Shown: piece by piece, positions 49,001 through 60,290 of the stretch
How positions within the stretch are numbered: position 1 is the stretch's first letter
How the letters are laid out: each line of letters begins with the position of its first letter
NCBI RefSeq assembly: GCF_047495875.1
Contig: NC_092461.1
Location: forward strand, 47,993,101 to 48,057,100
DNA length: 64,000 bases
Reading direction: 5' to 3'
Source: Pithys albifrons albifrons
Lineage: Eukaryota; Chordata; Aves; Passeriformes; Thamnophilidae
The notes under the pieces: model-generated
Seen by the model: only the letters and a program-made list of their open reading frames with translations
Databases searched by the model: none
What the model was told of the DNA's origin: nothing
Position numbers and translations under genes: made by a program

Positions 49001-50448
49001 TTCTAATCGACTCACTTAATTTGTCAATGAATGCCAACCTATCATATCTACTTAATGTATAGCATGCTTAAAATAAGCAGAACTGCAGTGTATATTAACA
49101 CAAAGGGGGTATTTCACTGCCAACAAAAGACTGTTGTACACAAGTTTTTAACAGCGTGTTACTGATTCCCAAATGGTGTGTTACTGATAGTAAAGCTAGC
49201 CTTTATCATCGTCCCTAGAATGCATAAAGCACAGCACTCTTGCATATGTGGAGCATTAATTAACTGTTTCTCTTTTAGAAAACAGAGAATTCCAGACCAG
49301 AATTCAAAATATTTGGGAGCCAAAGCCCCTTGTTGCTGAGTTAGTAGTAGCTAAATCATTTACCAAGAGATGTACAACTAAAAGAGGAATTGCAGACCTC
49401 CCAGTTCTGTAAAGGTCTTGCAGTTACCATAAATGAGGATGAAGCTACACCATCAATACCAAACAGATTTGGAACACACACAGATGTCCTGCTTTTAATT
49501 TGGAACTACAACATCATCTGTTACTAAGAATCAAGTTTTAGCAATGTTTAGAAAGGGTATGAAGGGCTGCTATGAAGCTTGTATGCTTTTCAATTTCTGA
49601 ATGCTTCTGCTTGAGCTGCTTACTAAACAGTCATGGCAAATATAGAGTTAAAATTTTAAAATAAAAACTGGACATTTGTGTAATCTTTTTGAACACTTGT
49701 GAAACTAAATAGTATTAGTGCAGGATTATATTGGTAAAGTAAATACAGAAAATCTCCATATGGCATTTTCTACATGTTTTAAATGTGAACACTGCTTTAT
49801 AAAAATTCCCTTTTTTTCAAATTATCTTGTAGTTCTGGAATTAGTCTGAATTTCTGCAATACCATTGTATATTGACAAATCCACATATCCTACATATCTG
49901 GTCAGAAATACTGAAACAATAATATAGGTTGTAGTTTTAAACACTTTTCAAGTAATATTGTTATAATTCTTTCCTTGGCAGTGAGGGTTTGAAATTCAAG
50001 CTGCTTTGGACACAAGCTTAAAAGTATGGTTTCAAATTTATTTGACAAGTTAATGCAAAATCCTTTGTTCATTACTTGAATGGTCTTACTGATTTTGGAC
50101 ATTTATGCTCACATAAGAAAAGTGAGTAAAAGTAGTAGGATATAGACATGATTAAATGTTCAAGATCACTGTGGATAAAGAAAGTGCTTAAACCAGACTC
50201 TTTCTACTCTAGGCAATTTAGCCAAGGGACTAAACTGTCCTTTTTTAAAATGCAAGAGCCATAAAAGACACAAGGATATGAAGGATCACATCAGTGGAAG
50301 GCTCTGTCTCAAGTTCAACATTTTGCCATTAAGCTTAGCTTTACTATTGGCTGTGAATTGGAAGAAATTTCATAGTGCCTTAGTCCCTGAGCTTCGCTTT
50401 CTGTAAATGGAAAAATAACTTTTTCTGCTGTGTAGTGAGATGCATGAT

Positions 50449-50493
50449 GCTAATGCTCATAGAACAGAATGCTTTGCTAGTGCTCATAGAACA
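50449..50493. repeat. Short direct duplication, period 27
   Basis: GCTAATGCTCATAGAACA at 50449-50466 recurs at 50476-50493 as GCTAGTGCTCATAGAACA, with one mismatch. Confidence 0.75.
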
Positions 50494-52739
50494 ATGTCAA
50501 AGGCTTAGACAAAAACTAATATGAAAGTGCAATATATTATTTCAAGGAGAAAAGCATTCAGTAAATTATTCAATAAAAATCTTATATTCAGACCACCCAC
50601 TAACACAAATAATTAATGTATTATCACTTATCATAACTACTTTTTATCATATTTTAACATCAACACTGAGTTGAAAGTGGAGTTTTTTTTGGAAGCTATG
50701 GTAAGCTACACCACACACTAAAACTTCTACTCCCAACACCTGCCCTTTTGCAGCTAGTGCTCTTGGGGTTTGTGGCTGGCCAATAAATAAATAACAATAA
50801 TTTTTAAAAAAAAGAACAAAAGATTGGAAAACTGTGAAAATTAGCAGCAATGCAAACCAGGAATAATAAGCCTATATTAGAATTATCTTCAAAGCTTGCC
50901 TGTTGGTATTACTGGCCTTAAGCATATATTTGCAAGTACATAAAGAAGAAAACCTCTCAAATGGCTGTTCCAAACTCTAATTGTTGTAACTTATCCATGC
51001 ATTCCAGCAAAAATTTTCAGTGCTCTTCAGAAATGTTTGTTCACTTGCTGCAAACGATGTCACAAATCTTCACTGCAACAGCTAATATTTTACAATTGAT
51101 CAAATAAACTGGGATATGTATTCTAAATATGTGACTTAATGAAAACAACTTAAAGATTTATGCTCCATTTAATGTACTTAGCTGAAGTCTCATGGGATTG
51201 CCAAAGGAGATAAAAACTGCAACATGGGTTAATGCTTAGTTGTCTTTAGTTATCTTATATAGCTTAGTAATCAAAGGACATGAAAGGAAAACCTTTGATA
51301 AAAAATAGCCTATTTCAAAATTCCACAAAAGAGAACTGCCTTTAAATATAATATAATGTAAATTATTAGACTTCTAAACAAGAGCTCATAGTTAAACTTA
51401 ATCTGCAATTTATAGACAAGAATAGTATTCTTAGTTGCTTGGTATCCTATTAAATGTAAAAATCAGTTTGGGGAGAAAAATGAAGAACGTGAAATGATAA
51501 GTAGTAGTGATTCATATACATATTTTCCTGTTCTTGTCTTTCACTGGCTTTTGCAAGACAGCAGTGGAAAACAAGATTCTGAAATGTAGAATGTTACTAA
51601 AGAAATAGAAACAGATAAATTTTGAGTAAATAGTCCAATTCCCAATATTTTGCAAATGGAAATAGAAGTAAAAAATATCTGTTTAATCAGTCCATTGAAG
51701 AACAGTGTTATTGCTTTTTATAATTATATCTCCTTGTTGGTGAATATTGCTGTTGATGTAAAATGTTCAAGTGGTATAACACTGCTGTTACAAATGTTAA
51801 AACAAAAATTACTTCATAAATAAAAATTACACCAGGTTGCTCTTGTGCTTGAAAGCAAGACGCAAGCCCTCTCAGAATCCAAGGCAGATCATCTATTCCA
51901 AATCTTCTTTCAAGTCTTCTTAAACACAGCATTTGTGCTCAAATCCCCAGAACATCCAAATGCACATGTTACTAAGTACCAGTGACTGAGAGACTGTCTG
52001 AGACTGGACAATCTAGATATTAAGCAACAAAGATTAACAGAGAAAGATTTTGCTTGACGCCACTATGCAAAATATGGTGTGAATAAACATAGAGGATCAA
52101 CCTTTAGAAGAATATTCCTCTCTCAAGCGTTATATTACAAGAAGAAAATAACTAGTTGAGACAAGACACTTAGGGTAAGAAAAAAAAAAGAGCAAATTTT
52201 TTCTCTATGGATGCTTTTGTTCTTTTGAGGGAAGGAGGGGCAGGTTGGTGTGCCACCTGCATGTGTGTCTGATATCTCTTTTCTGCTTGTCCAAGTAGAC
52301 CTATGGGTCCTACCCCATCTTCATTTTTGCATCTCACTTTTACAGAGGTGAGAGAAAATTATTGTTCTGATATTACTTCACAGTTTATTTGCCCTTGTGT
52401 TCATGAGGCTGAATTTGCTGATCAATAGTAATATGTTACTCCGAATCGTAATAGTGACGACTGAAATCTGGTGTTTGCTGTCAAATACAGCTTTTGTCTC
52501 TGAGAGATTTGGGAAACCCAAGAGGAAAAAAAAAACTTTGTAAGTGCAGTAGGACTGAGTATCTTGCAATATTTGTTGTGAAACTCTGTAGCTGGGGTTT
52601 TAAAAGGATGGAGTGGGGGAAAATATTCCTTTCCATCTGTCCAAGCATGCAGGCAGAGAGGAGAGGGCATGCTGAGAGGCTGTATCAGTAACACTAGGCT
52701 TCCCCTTGATGGCTTAATGTCAGCAGGGCTGGTCTTGCT

Positions 52740-52990
52740 GAAATTAATCCAGTCACAATAATGGCATTAAGACATGCATTTATACCTCTATTGACTTTTC
52801 ACGTTCACAGGATAATTGTTGTAACATTTTCTTAAAGGCCAAAGACCTTTTGATGATAAATATATCTCATTACATGGAATTTTATATGTAATCATCACAT
52901 GAATCTCAGTGTAATTCAATGGGTGTATTTACCATATGTTAATCCTAGCATAACAAGCCTTTAACCTATGTGACTTAATTATAGGCATAT
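52740..52990. promoter_or_regulatory. Possible conserved non-coding element
   Basis: Unique-looking sequence containing several transcription-factor-like cores: ATTAATCC (homeodomain/OTX type), CACAATAATGG (SOX type), and AGGCCAAAGACCT (nuclear receptor direct-repeat type). Such mixtures are seen in developmental enhancers but also by chance. Conservation cannot be judged here. Confidence 0.15.
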
Positions 52991-53575
52991 CATCAGATTT
53001 ACTGTATAAAAAAGCTTCTTTTTTTTTCACTCACATCTGCTTTTAAAAACCCTCTCACTTTTTCTAACGCTTTTGTGAATTGCTTATCATTGAGTGCATC
53101 TTCTCTGCTCCTCACCTTGCTTGAATGCAAATCCAGGCACATGTGTTGCCACTATTTGCTCAGCTAATGTGAACAGAGGTAGAATTAGAGAAGATTCTGC
53201 ATGGAACTTTTGAATTAATCTAAACCTGCTAAAGACTTCTACTGTGTTTCATTTGAAATACCTTCCAATTTGTCAATGTATAATGAATCAGTTGTGATGA
53301 GATTTTTCAGTCAGCAGTAAATGGCAAATACATTTTCATTGTATATGAACATGACATGTAAGACAATGTTTAAAGACTTCCTGAAAAAAGAAATATTGAT
53401 ATCAAACTCTCCTAGCAGCTCAAATCTATGTATAGTTAGAAATAAATAGGAGGTACAAGAAAAGTGAAGGAATCGTATTTATTTAGATTAGAAAAAAATC
53501 AATTGTGGGAACTGAAATTGTGGATACATGTGAAAATATTCAAATGTTCTCCCTGGTTGCTGGAAGAAGGATGGG

Positions 53576-53905
53576 ATCACAGAATTGCAGAATGATTGAG
53601 GTAGGAAGGGAACTCTTGAGGTCATCTGGTTCAACCCAGCTTCTCAAGCAGGGACACCTAGAGCTAGTTGTCCAGGTGATTTCTTAATATCTCTAAGGAG
53701 AGAGATTCCACAATCTCCCTGAGCAATCTGTAACAGTGTGCAGACATCCTCACAATAAAGGAATGTTTCTTCTTGTTCAGACAGGTCCTGCTGTTTTCAT
53801 TAGGTGTCCATTGTCTCTTGGCCTCCTACCAAGCGTTATTGAAAAGAAACTGCTTCCATCTTTGCACTCTCCTTTCAGGTATTTATATAGAAGATGAAAT
53901 TGCCA
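53576..53905 (-). mobile_element. CR1 3' fragment (minus strand)
   Basis: The element is inverted, with its 3' end at the left. ATCACAGAATTGCAGAATGA at about 53576 is the degraded 3' terminal repeat. Then follow blocks typical of the minus strand of avian CR1: CATCTGGTTCAACCCAGCTT, CAGGGACACCTAGAGC, GATTCCACAATCTCCCTGAG and TGTCCATTGTCTCTTGGCCT. The match fades after ATTTATATAG at about 53890-53905. It is moderately diverged, younger than the ancient CR1 at 54370-55818 and older than 268-2149. Reading frames through it are not coding. Confidence 0.9.
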
Positions 53906-54369
53906 TAATTTGCATGGGGGAAAAGATATTGTTGTTAGCAAAATCATTCAATAATCAGAATTTTGAAATACTAGATTTTGGTGGACGTTCAGCCTCGTAT
54001 TTCAGTGAATCCATTACTTTCCTCCTTTTGTTTCCCCATCCTATATCTTTTGATCAGTTTTAGAGCACTACCGTCACTTAGCAGAGACATACTCTTGGAA
54101 GTCAAAGCTTTTCTAAACTAGTTCTTGTACCATATGGCCTTTAAAAAATATAAACAGATTTTACATATTTTTTTCAAACATACTTCAACATGGCAGAAAA
54201 TAAACTCCATAAAAACAATGCTTTTTTTATGAAAATGCCTTATTCATATGATAATATCAGCAATTTGTTGAGAATAAATGCAATAACATCTTTATTAAAT
54301 CATGTTAAAGAACCACCGTGTACATAAGTTACTTGTATTCAAGTTTATAGTGCAAAATGGTATTCAGTC
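53906..54369. other. Spacer between two CR1 copies
   Basis: AT-rich sequence with nothing recognised; part of it may be faded CR1. Confidence 0.4.
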
Positions 54370-55818
54370 ACCAGGTTGTAATGATTAATATGAAGTAATT
54401 TCTGGACCACCAGTGATTGTGTCCAACATTTTATCAAGTATGGGAGAGATACCAGAGGACTGAGAATGGAAATATAGTAACTCTTTAAAAAAAAAAAAAG
54501 CAGATGCAGAGAAGCTTAGAATTAGTCTAGTTAAAGACAGACATAAAGGCACACTGAAAAATTATTAAACAATCCAGCTGAAAGCACCACGAAGATAACA
54601 AGGTGAAAAGAAACAGCCAGAGTAGGTTTGTCAATAACAGATCACATCAATCTAATATCTTTCTTTGACAGGATGACTAAATAACAGCCTAGCAGAAGGC
54701 CAGAGATTTGATAAATCCTGATTACAGCACATCTTTCAATGTGGCTCTGCACAGTGTTCTCATAAGCAAGAGAAATGCAGTCTGGATGATTCAGTGAAAA
54801 ATGTGTGACTAAACAGTTAAAATAATAATAATTAGTAGAGATTCTCTGTCAAACTGGAGGGTATTTCAAACAGATTCATGTAGGAGTCCCTACTGATGCC
54901 TCTGTTCTAGCATGATTTCCACTGACAATCTCAATGGTGGGATGGAGGACGCAGCTGCATCTTCTGTACACAGAATTTTTCCAAAGAGTGGCACAAGATA
55001 AGAACTGCAAAACATTTTGGCAGTGCAGTCAGAATCAAAGCCTCTCTTCAAGTCCTGGAGAAAGTATTAACAAGTTAACATGAAATGCAGTCAATATACC
55101 TGCAGAATACTAAACTCAAGTGAAGCTATATAAGCTATTTTTAAATGAAGAATAAATAGGCAAGATTAACGTAAAACAGACAAACAAACACAGTGGGTCA
55201 TAAACTAAACTTTATTTCTATTGCAAAAAGTCTGGAGCTGAAGTGGAAGTCAGAAGTGTTGTGTATAAGCTCTTGGAGGTGGTGTTCTTGATGTTCTGTT
55301 CTCCTTGGGTATTGCTCAGACCTCATCCTAAGTAATGTTTCCCATTTTGGTCACCCCACTTCAGAACAGATACAGACACTTTAGAGAGAATCCAGAGAAG
55401 AGCAACAGGAATGATAAGAGCTTTGGAAAATGTGACCTACAAGGAAAGGTTGAAGGAGTCGGATTTGTTTAGTCTAGAAAAGGGAAGACTGAAGGGAGGC
55501 ATGATAATGTCTTCAAGTATATAGAGCTTGTTAGAAAGAGCTCAGTGATCAATTATTCTTAGGACCTTAGTGGGATTTGCAGGAGAAGAAAGCCATATAA
55601 TTTGCAGAAAAGGAGATTCAGGTTACAAGGTTTCCAGCTGAAAGGGCAGTTAAGAGTTGAAATAGTTCACTGAGGCAGGTTGCAGATTCTCTTTCACTGA
55701 AGCTTTTTAAGAACAAGTGAGATATGTCATGTTTGTTTTATGTGTAGTGAGGACAGGGAATGAATTATCCTATGTCTGTAGATACCTTCCAGCCTTATAT
55801 ATCTCTGATTCCTATGAC
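54370..55818 (+). mobile_element. Long ancient CR1 LINE remnant
   Basis: An old CR1-type element in plus orientation with recognisable blocks in order. An N-terminal RT part reads near 54450-54500 (ATACCAGAGGACTGAGAATG, then ACTCTTTAAAAA). The middle RT part is at 54620-54790 (GTTTGTCAATAACAGATCAC, TTTCTTTGACAGGATGACTA, CAGTGTTCTCATAAGCAAG). The C-terminal part is at 55350-55490 (GAGAGAATCCAGAGAAGAGC, TTTAGTCTAGAAAAGGGAAG). The 3' end has TACCTTCCAGCCTTATAT near 55783 and a degraded CTATGATTC-type terminus ending near 55818. The part between about 54900 and 55310 is nearly unrecognisable. All frames are broken. The divergence suggests insertion in an early amniote or bird ancestor rather than recently. 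Confidence 0.75.
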
Positions 55819-57829
55819 AATGAAGCACTGATTCCACAGACACACAAAAGGATATTGTGGAATATATCTATAGACTACTTCTTGACAGTCATTTGTATGA
55901 CTGTATTGTGGACTGTACTGTTTATTCCAAAAATTAAAGAGCTCAAATGTCCCCAATAAAGATCTTTACTAAGCTTGTTCCTCAAATAATAAATAATGTG
56001 GGTTTACATACATGGATAAAATGAGCAAGATGTCCTATTTACTCTTCACATAAGTGAAATAAAATACTTCATTTCTTAGAAGAAAAATGACTGTTTGTCA
56101 AACCATGAACCAGTAAGTGTCTAAAATAAATATAAAGACAATGCCCACTGGGTTGGTAGCCTCCTATCTCATTAGAGTGAATTAGATATCCATAAAATGT
56201 TGTGATTTTTGTAGCTGATAACAATCACCACGTAGACTGAGACGATTATCACAGAGTTTGATCAATGGCAAGAATTCATTGAAGCATCTGAACCTTGGAG
56301 ACTAACATAACTGTTCTGCCCATGTCCAGATGAATATCTAAGCATAAACAAAGTCAGGGTGATGTGAGCCAGAATGTGAACTAAGTACTGCTTTTCTCTA
56401 AGTATGCATAAGTGAGGTTTCTTTGCATTATCACATGAAATTTGTTAATGGCAATGAGAGCTGAACAGCGCCCATGAGAATGTCAGTGGAAGAATAGCTC
56501 TATTTTGGTAAATCAGCACACAGTTACACCCAGTACTCAACACTCATGAGTCAGGCCCCACAAACCATGAAATCAGCTTTAAAATATGGCTTTATAGAGT
56601 ATTACAAGGTTTGTTTCATTTGCCTTGTAGGTTTTGAGACAGGTCATATTTTCAGGCTTTTTTCAGCAACAGTTAGATAGTCATTAACTTTTCAATTTTT
56701 GTAGGAAGGAGGAAAAGAAGTAAGGAAAAACACACATGTGATCAAGTCTCTAATGAGTACAAGTTCTCACAATGGTTCAGTCTTCTTCCAGATGTAAGTG
56801 AACTGCTTCCCCCTGGTCTACATGGTCATAGCCTGGTGTTGAGCACTAGAAGGCAGGCAGCTACACCATTTCATTGTCAGGGCACTGCCTAGCAAAATTT
56901 TTTCTCATGCTATGTAGTTTTCTTTGTGACAACATCTGGACATGACTTATGTGACAGCAGGTGTCAAGGACTAGCCTCAGGAATAACCAGAAGAGAAGCT
57001 GGAATTCTTAAGCAGGACCAACAGTATGCCTTTTTCTAAATTTTACTTTCATTTGCCTAAGAAAGAGAAAAGCACACAATGTGTGTACATCTCCAAACAA
57101 AGCTAAGTGACAGGCACCCTTCCAAATCCAGGTGTCCAATGCTTCATTTAAACTGCATGTAAATAAACAAGGAAATCCTGACACCATTAAAGTTCTTCTG
57201 GCAGTATTTAACCTCTGGATTTTCACACTAAGATTTATTGGACAGGAGGACTGGTTAAAAAAGGAAGGAAAAAGTCACTTGGTTTCTTCCATGCTACATT
57301 AATGGTCTGTGTTGGAAGACAGGGCAAGCTGGATGCCACAGCCTCCACACAGAAAATAAAATACAATGAACAAATACAAAGGGATATAAATGTATATCAC
57401 ATATAACGATATACACCATAATAGTAAATAATTTTTTATGCATGTAGATCTAGATAGGTGTCCCATTTACACATAGACATATAGATACACACACATAAAC
57501 ACGAATAGGGCATATAATATGGGATATATTTATACTCCACAGCCCTTTCCTTATCTACAGAACCCCTCTCTCAACAACAGCACTGCTGTAGCCTTTCTTG
57601 AAACCTGTTTGGACTTCTCCTTTACTGTAAGGACACTGAATTAACTTTAAACTACCCTCCAGTTTGGGTTTTCATTTCATACAAAGCAAAGTCAAAAGCC
57701 AGCAGATTAAGACTAGAGCATTAGAGAACGTGGCATCTCCACTGATACAGTGGGTGGGGAGAGGAAGCTATTAACATGTCTGTAACACTTTGCTTTATAC
57801 ACAACTACCCTGCTTTTAACTCCAGCCTT
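55819..57829. other. No gene recognised
   Basis: AT-rich sequence without recognised genes. Segment 56780-56900 is slightly GC-richer but unclassified. Confidence 0.5.
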
Positions 57830-57990
57830 GGTCGCTAAGGTCAGTCAAGACAGAGCTGACTAACAGTGTCGCTTTCCTCCTGCCTTGCGGCGCTCACCTC
57901 TGCCACAGCACGACAGCTCTGCACTGGGCGGGGGGGGGGGGGAGGAAGGGGGGGGGGGGGGATGTAACACCTAGGCAGGGCCAGGGGGAG
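57830..57990. promoter_or_regulatory. Small CpG cluster ending in poly-G
   Basis: Six CpG dinucleotides occur within about 100 bases (near 57833, 57870, 57888, 57891, 57911 and 57929), where the surrounding kilobases have almost none. The cluster runs directly into the G-run listed separately. It is far too short for a normal CpG island but could be a promoter or enhancer remnant, or a segment of a repeat. Confidence 0.3.
57926..57961 (+). repeat. Poly-G tract with G-quadruplex potential
   Basis: GGGCG followed by about 13 G, AGGAA, and then 14 G. Any of several combinations of four G-runs could form an intramolecular quadruplex. Such homopolymer stretches are prone to sequencing and assembly error, so the exact length is unreliable. 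Confidence 0.9.
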
Positions 57991-60074
57991 AAAGCTAATC
58001 GTGGCTTTTCATAAAATGGTGAATGTTAAGGAAATAAGTGTCATACCACCATAGCTATAAAGCTGTTGAAAAGAGAGCTACTTAGCCATTCATGAAACAC
58101 TGTTCTGTTAACACAATAATGAACAGGACAAGGTCCCTCATTGTCAAGCAGATGGTGGACTTTCAGTACGCATGAAGGGCCCTGAGTGCCCAAATTGCTC
58201 TAACCAAGTGTAAAGAAGCTCACAAAACATAGCTGTTAACTCATTATTTCAAGTTTAAAATAAAAGTTTATGTGATGAAATGCTCCAGCAGGAATTGAAT
58301 CTTCAGAATTTCCAGTTCACAAATGCATCCTCCAGACTGCAGTACGTGCAGTAGGCCATTCATATAAAGGTATAAGCTAGTGGAGCATGAAGCATTCATA
58401 GAATCATGTAATTTTTGAATGTGAAATAGCAGCAATTTTTTTTCAGAAAGTATTTTAAGTTTTCAACGTAGCTGTGGTTATATCTGTACCTGTTGCTCAA
58501 TGGAAAAATGAGCCCCTTTGTAAGAGGCTCTTGTCAAGAACAGCCCACTGCTGACCAGCAAAGAACAGTGCAGAGGAGTGAGGGCTGCAGGCAATGCCTA
58601 TCCCATCCACTTTTCCCCAGCTTCATAACTTTAATGCTCAGCACATCAAAGGGGTTAAGAATCCAGCACTCCCTACAGAAAACTTTCAGCATGGAGGCCA
58701 TAGGAATTTTCTCCCTGAAGCTGAGTATTTTGGTTCATAGGTACTGCAGTAACTGGAATACATGACTTGGAGAATTCTGGGTCAAATTTATAGAACTGAG
58801 TCCATCTCTTAACCTCCTTCTCCAGCAGAAGAGCTTGCATCCTGAATCCATGAGGCAGAACACTTTTTCACCACCCTTCTATGGTAATTCAGATTTCAAG
58901 AACTGGAAGATAAGAAGTGTTAAATTTATAGGTGATCTTTCTGATTCATCCTTTCAAGACTTTAAACAATTCAAGGTCCAATTTTCTTTTCCTAATACAG
59001 GTTTTTTATCAAATATAGCATTGGGTCATTTCCATTCATGGACATCTGAATATACCACCCTTAACTAATGGGATAGAATACTTTATGCTAAATACACTTG
59101 ATATAACTAAATTTGTTACTCATGCTTATAATGCAATTATTGGTGTAATGGCTAAAAAAATTAGAACCACAAGAAATTTTCTAGAAAATATATCTGGGAC
59201 TTTGATGGCATTCTGAAATGGAAGAATTGATCACTTACATAAAATATAACAATTATTGCAGAACTTCAATATCTCTTTTTTAATGAATGGTCTTTATTGG
59301 AAAATGAAACATACATTTGATTGTGGTATATGTGGGATTTGTCTATAGAGAAAGCTAATAGACTTATAGAATCAAATTATGCAAAATTCAACCTACACTT
59401 TTAAAATACAGAGAAAAAAAATTAGTAGCACAGCTTGAAAATAATCCACCAGATCCCAAATGTTTCTTTTAGCCATTCTTCCTGAAGGCAGAACTTTTTC
59501 TTCCATTTAGTATAGCCCTCTGGTATTTTATTTTCTACATAAAAATAATACAACACATAATGGAAATGGTAAAAAATATCATAGTGACACTAAAAGAATT
59601 TCAAAGGCATCACAGATTGCCCTGTGTAAAGAACTACCTATACTAAACAGGATGGAGTATTAGACCAGAGGACTGAACCTTCACACAAAACAGATTCTTT
59701 CCTGCAAAAAGAGCAGGCAATTCCTCAAATGTACCCATGTGGAGCAGATTTTCCAGTTCCTTATCCCTACAGTTTCCTAGCAATTTTTCTCTGTTTTGCG
59801 AACTCACAAACAAAGGGACAGGAAGGAACAATTTGATTCTCTGCTTAGCCTTTTTTATTATGAAATTAATTTTGAACAATTATTCCTAGCTTTAAAACCA
59901 GGCAAAAGACTTTCTACTTGCCCATACTATCAGATGAATAATTTTACTTTCTCTAAAGAGTCTATGGATTAAATAGATGTTTGTTGAAGTTGATGCACTA
60001 AGTAGCAATTACACATTCAGAAAGGACTTCTATTCAAAACATACAGACAGAGTTGAAGTTTAGTGAGACATCTG
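57991..60074. other. No gene recognised
   Basis: AT-rich sequence. The short motif TTCATAGAATCATG near 58397 resembles a CR1 terminus, but no CR1 body follows. Confidence 0.5.
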
Positions 60075-60290
60075 AAAAACTGCATCCAGTTTTGGTAACC
60101 CAGTGAGAGGAGGACATCTATAATCTTGGGCCAGTTCAGTTTAGGACCTCCAGCTGAGCAGACTGGAGCACTTGCCCCATAAGGAGAGACTGGTGGATCT
60201 GGGATGCTCCAACCTGGAGAAGGGGCAATTTCAGCCATCTAAAAGCATCCTGCCAGTACCTGCTGGAAGGCTGAGCAGTTTCCATCCTTT
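60075..60290 (+). mobile_element. CR1 internal fragment
   Basis: Plus-strand CR1 RT C-terminal region, readable as ACTGCATCCAGTTTTGG (about 60079), CTGGAGCACTTGCCCCATAA (about 60163), CTCCAACCTGGAGAAGGGGC (about 60207) and CCAGTACCTGCTGGAAGG (about 60253). Truncated at both ends and frameshifted, with no 3' terminus. It may be continued by a faint match to about 60320. Confidence 0.75.

Larger units (their letters stand above)
43048..53575. other. Long gene-free stretch, nothing recognised
   Basis: About 10.5 kb of AT-rich sequence. No gene, RNA or dateable transposon was recognised. A small tandem duplication (50449-50493) and a possible conserved element (52740-52990) are listed separately. 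Confidence 0.5.

Noticed and set aside
53773..54063. 96-codon frame
   Set aside because: Its first half lies in the minus-strand CR1, so it is antisense transposon sequence rather than a gene.
58390..58415. CR1 3' terminus (TTCATAGAATCATG)
   Set aside because: Only a 14-base likeness; no CR1 body follows in either direction.
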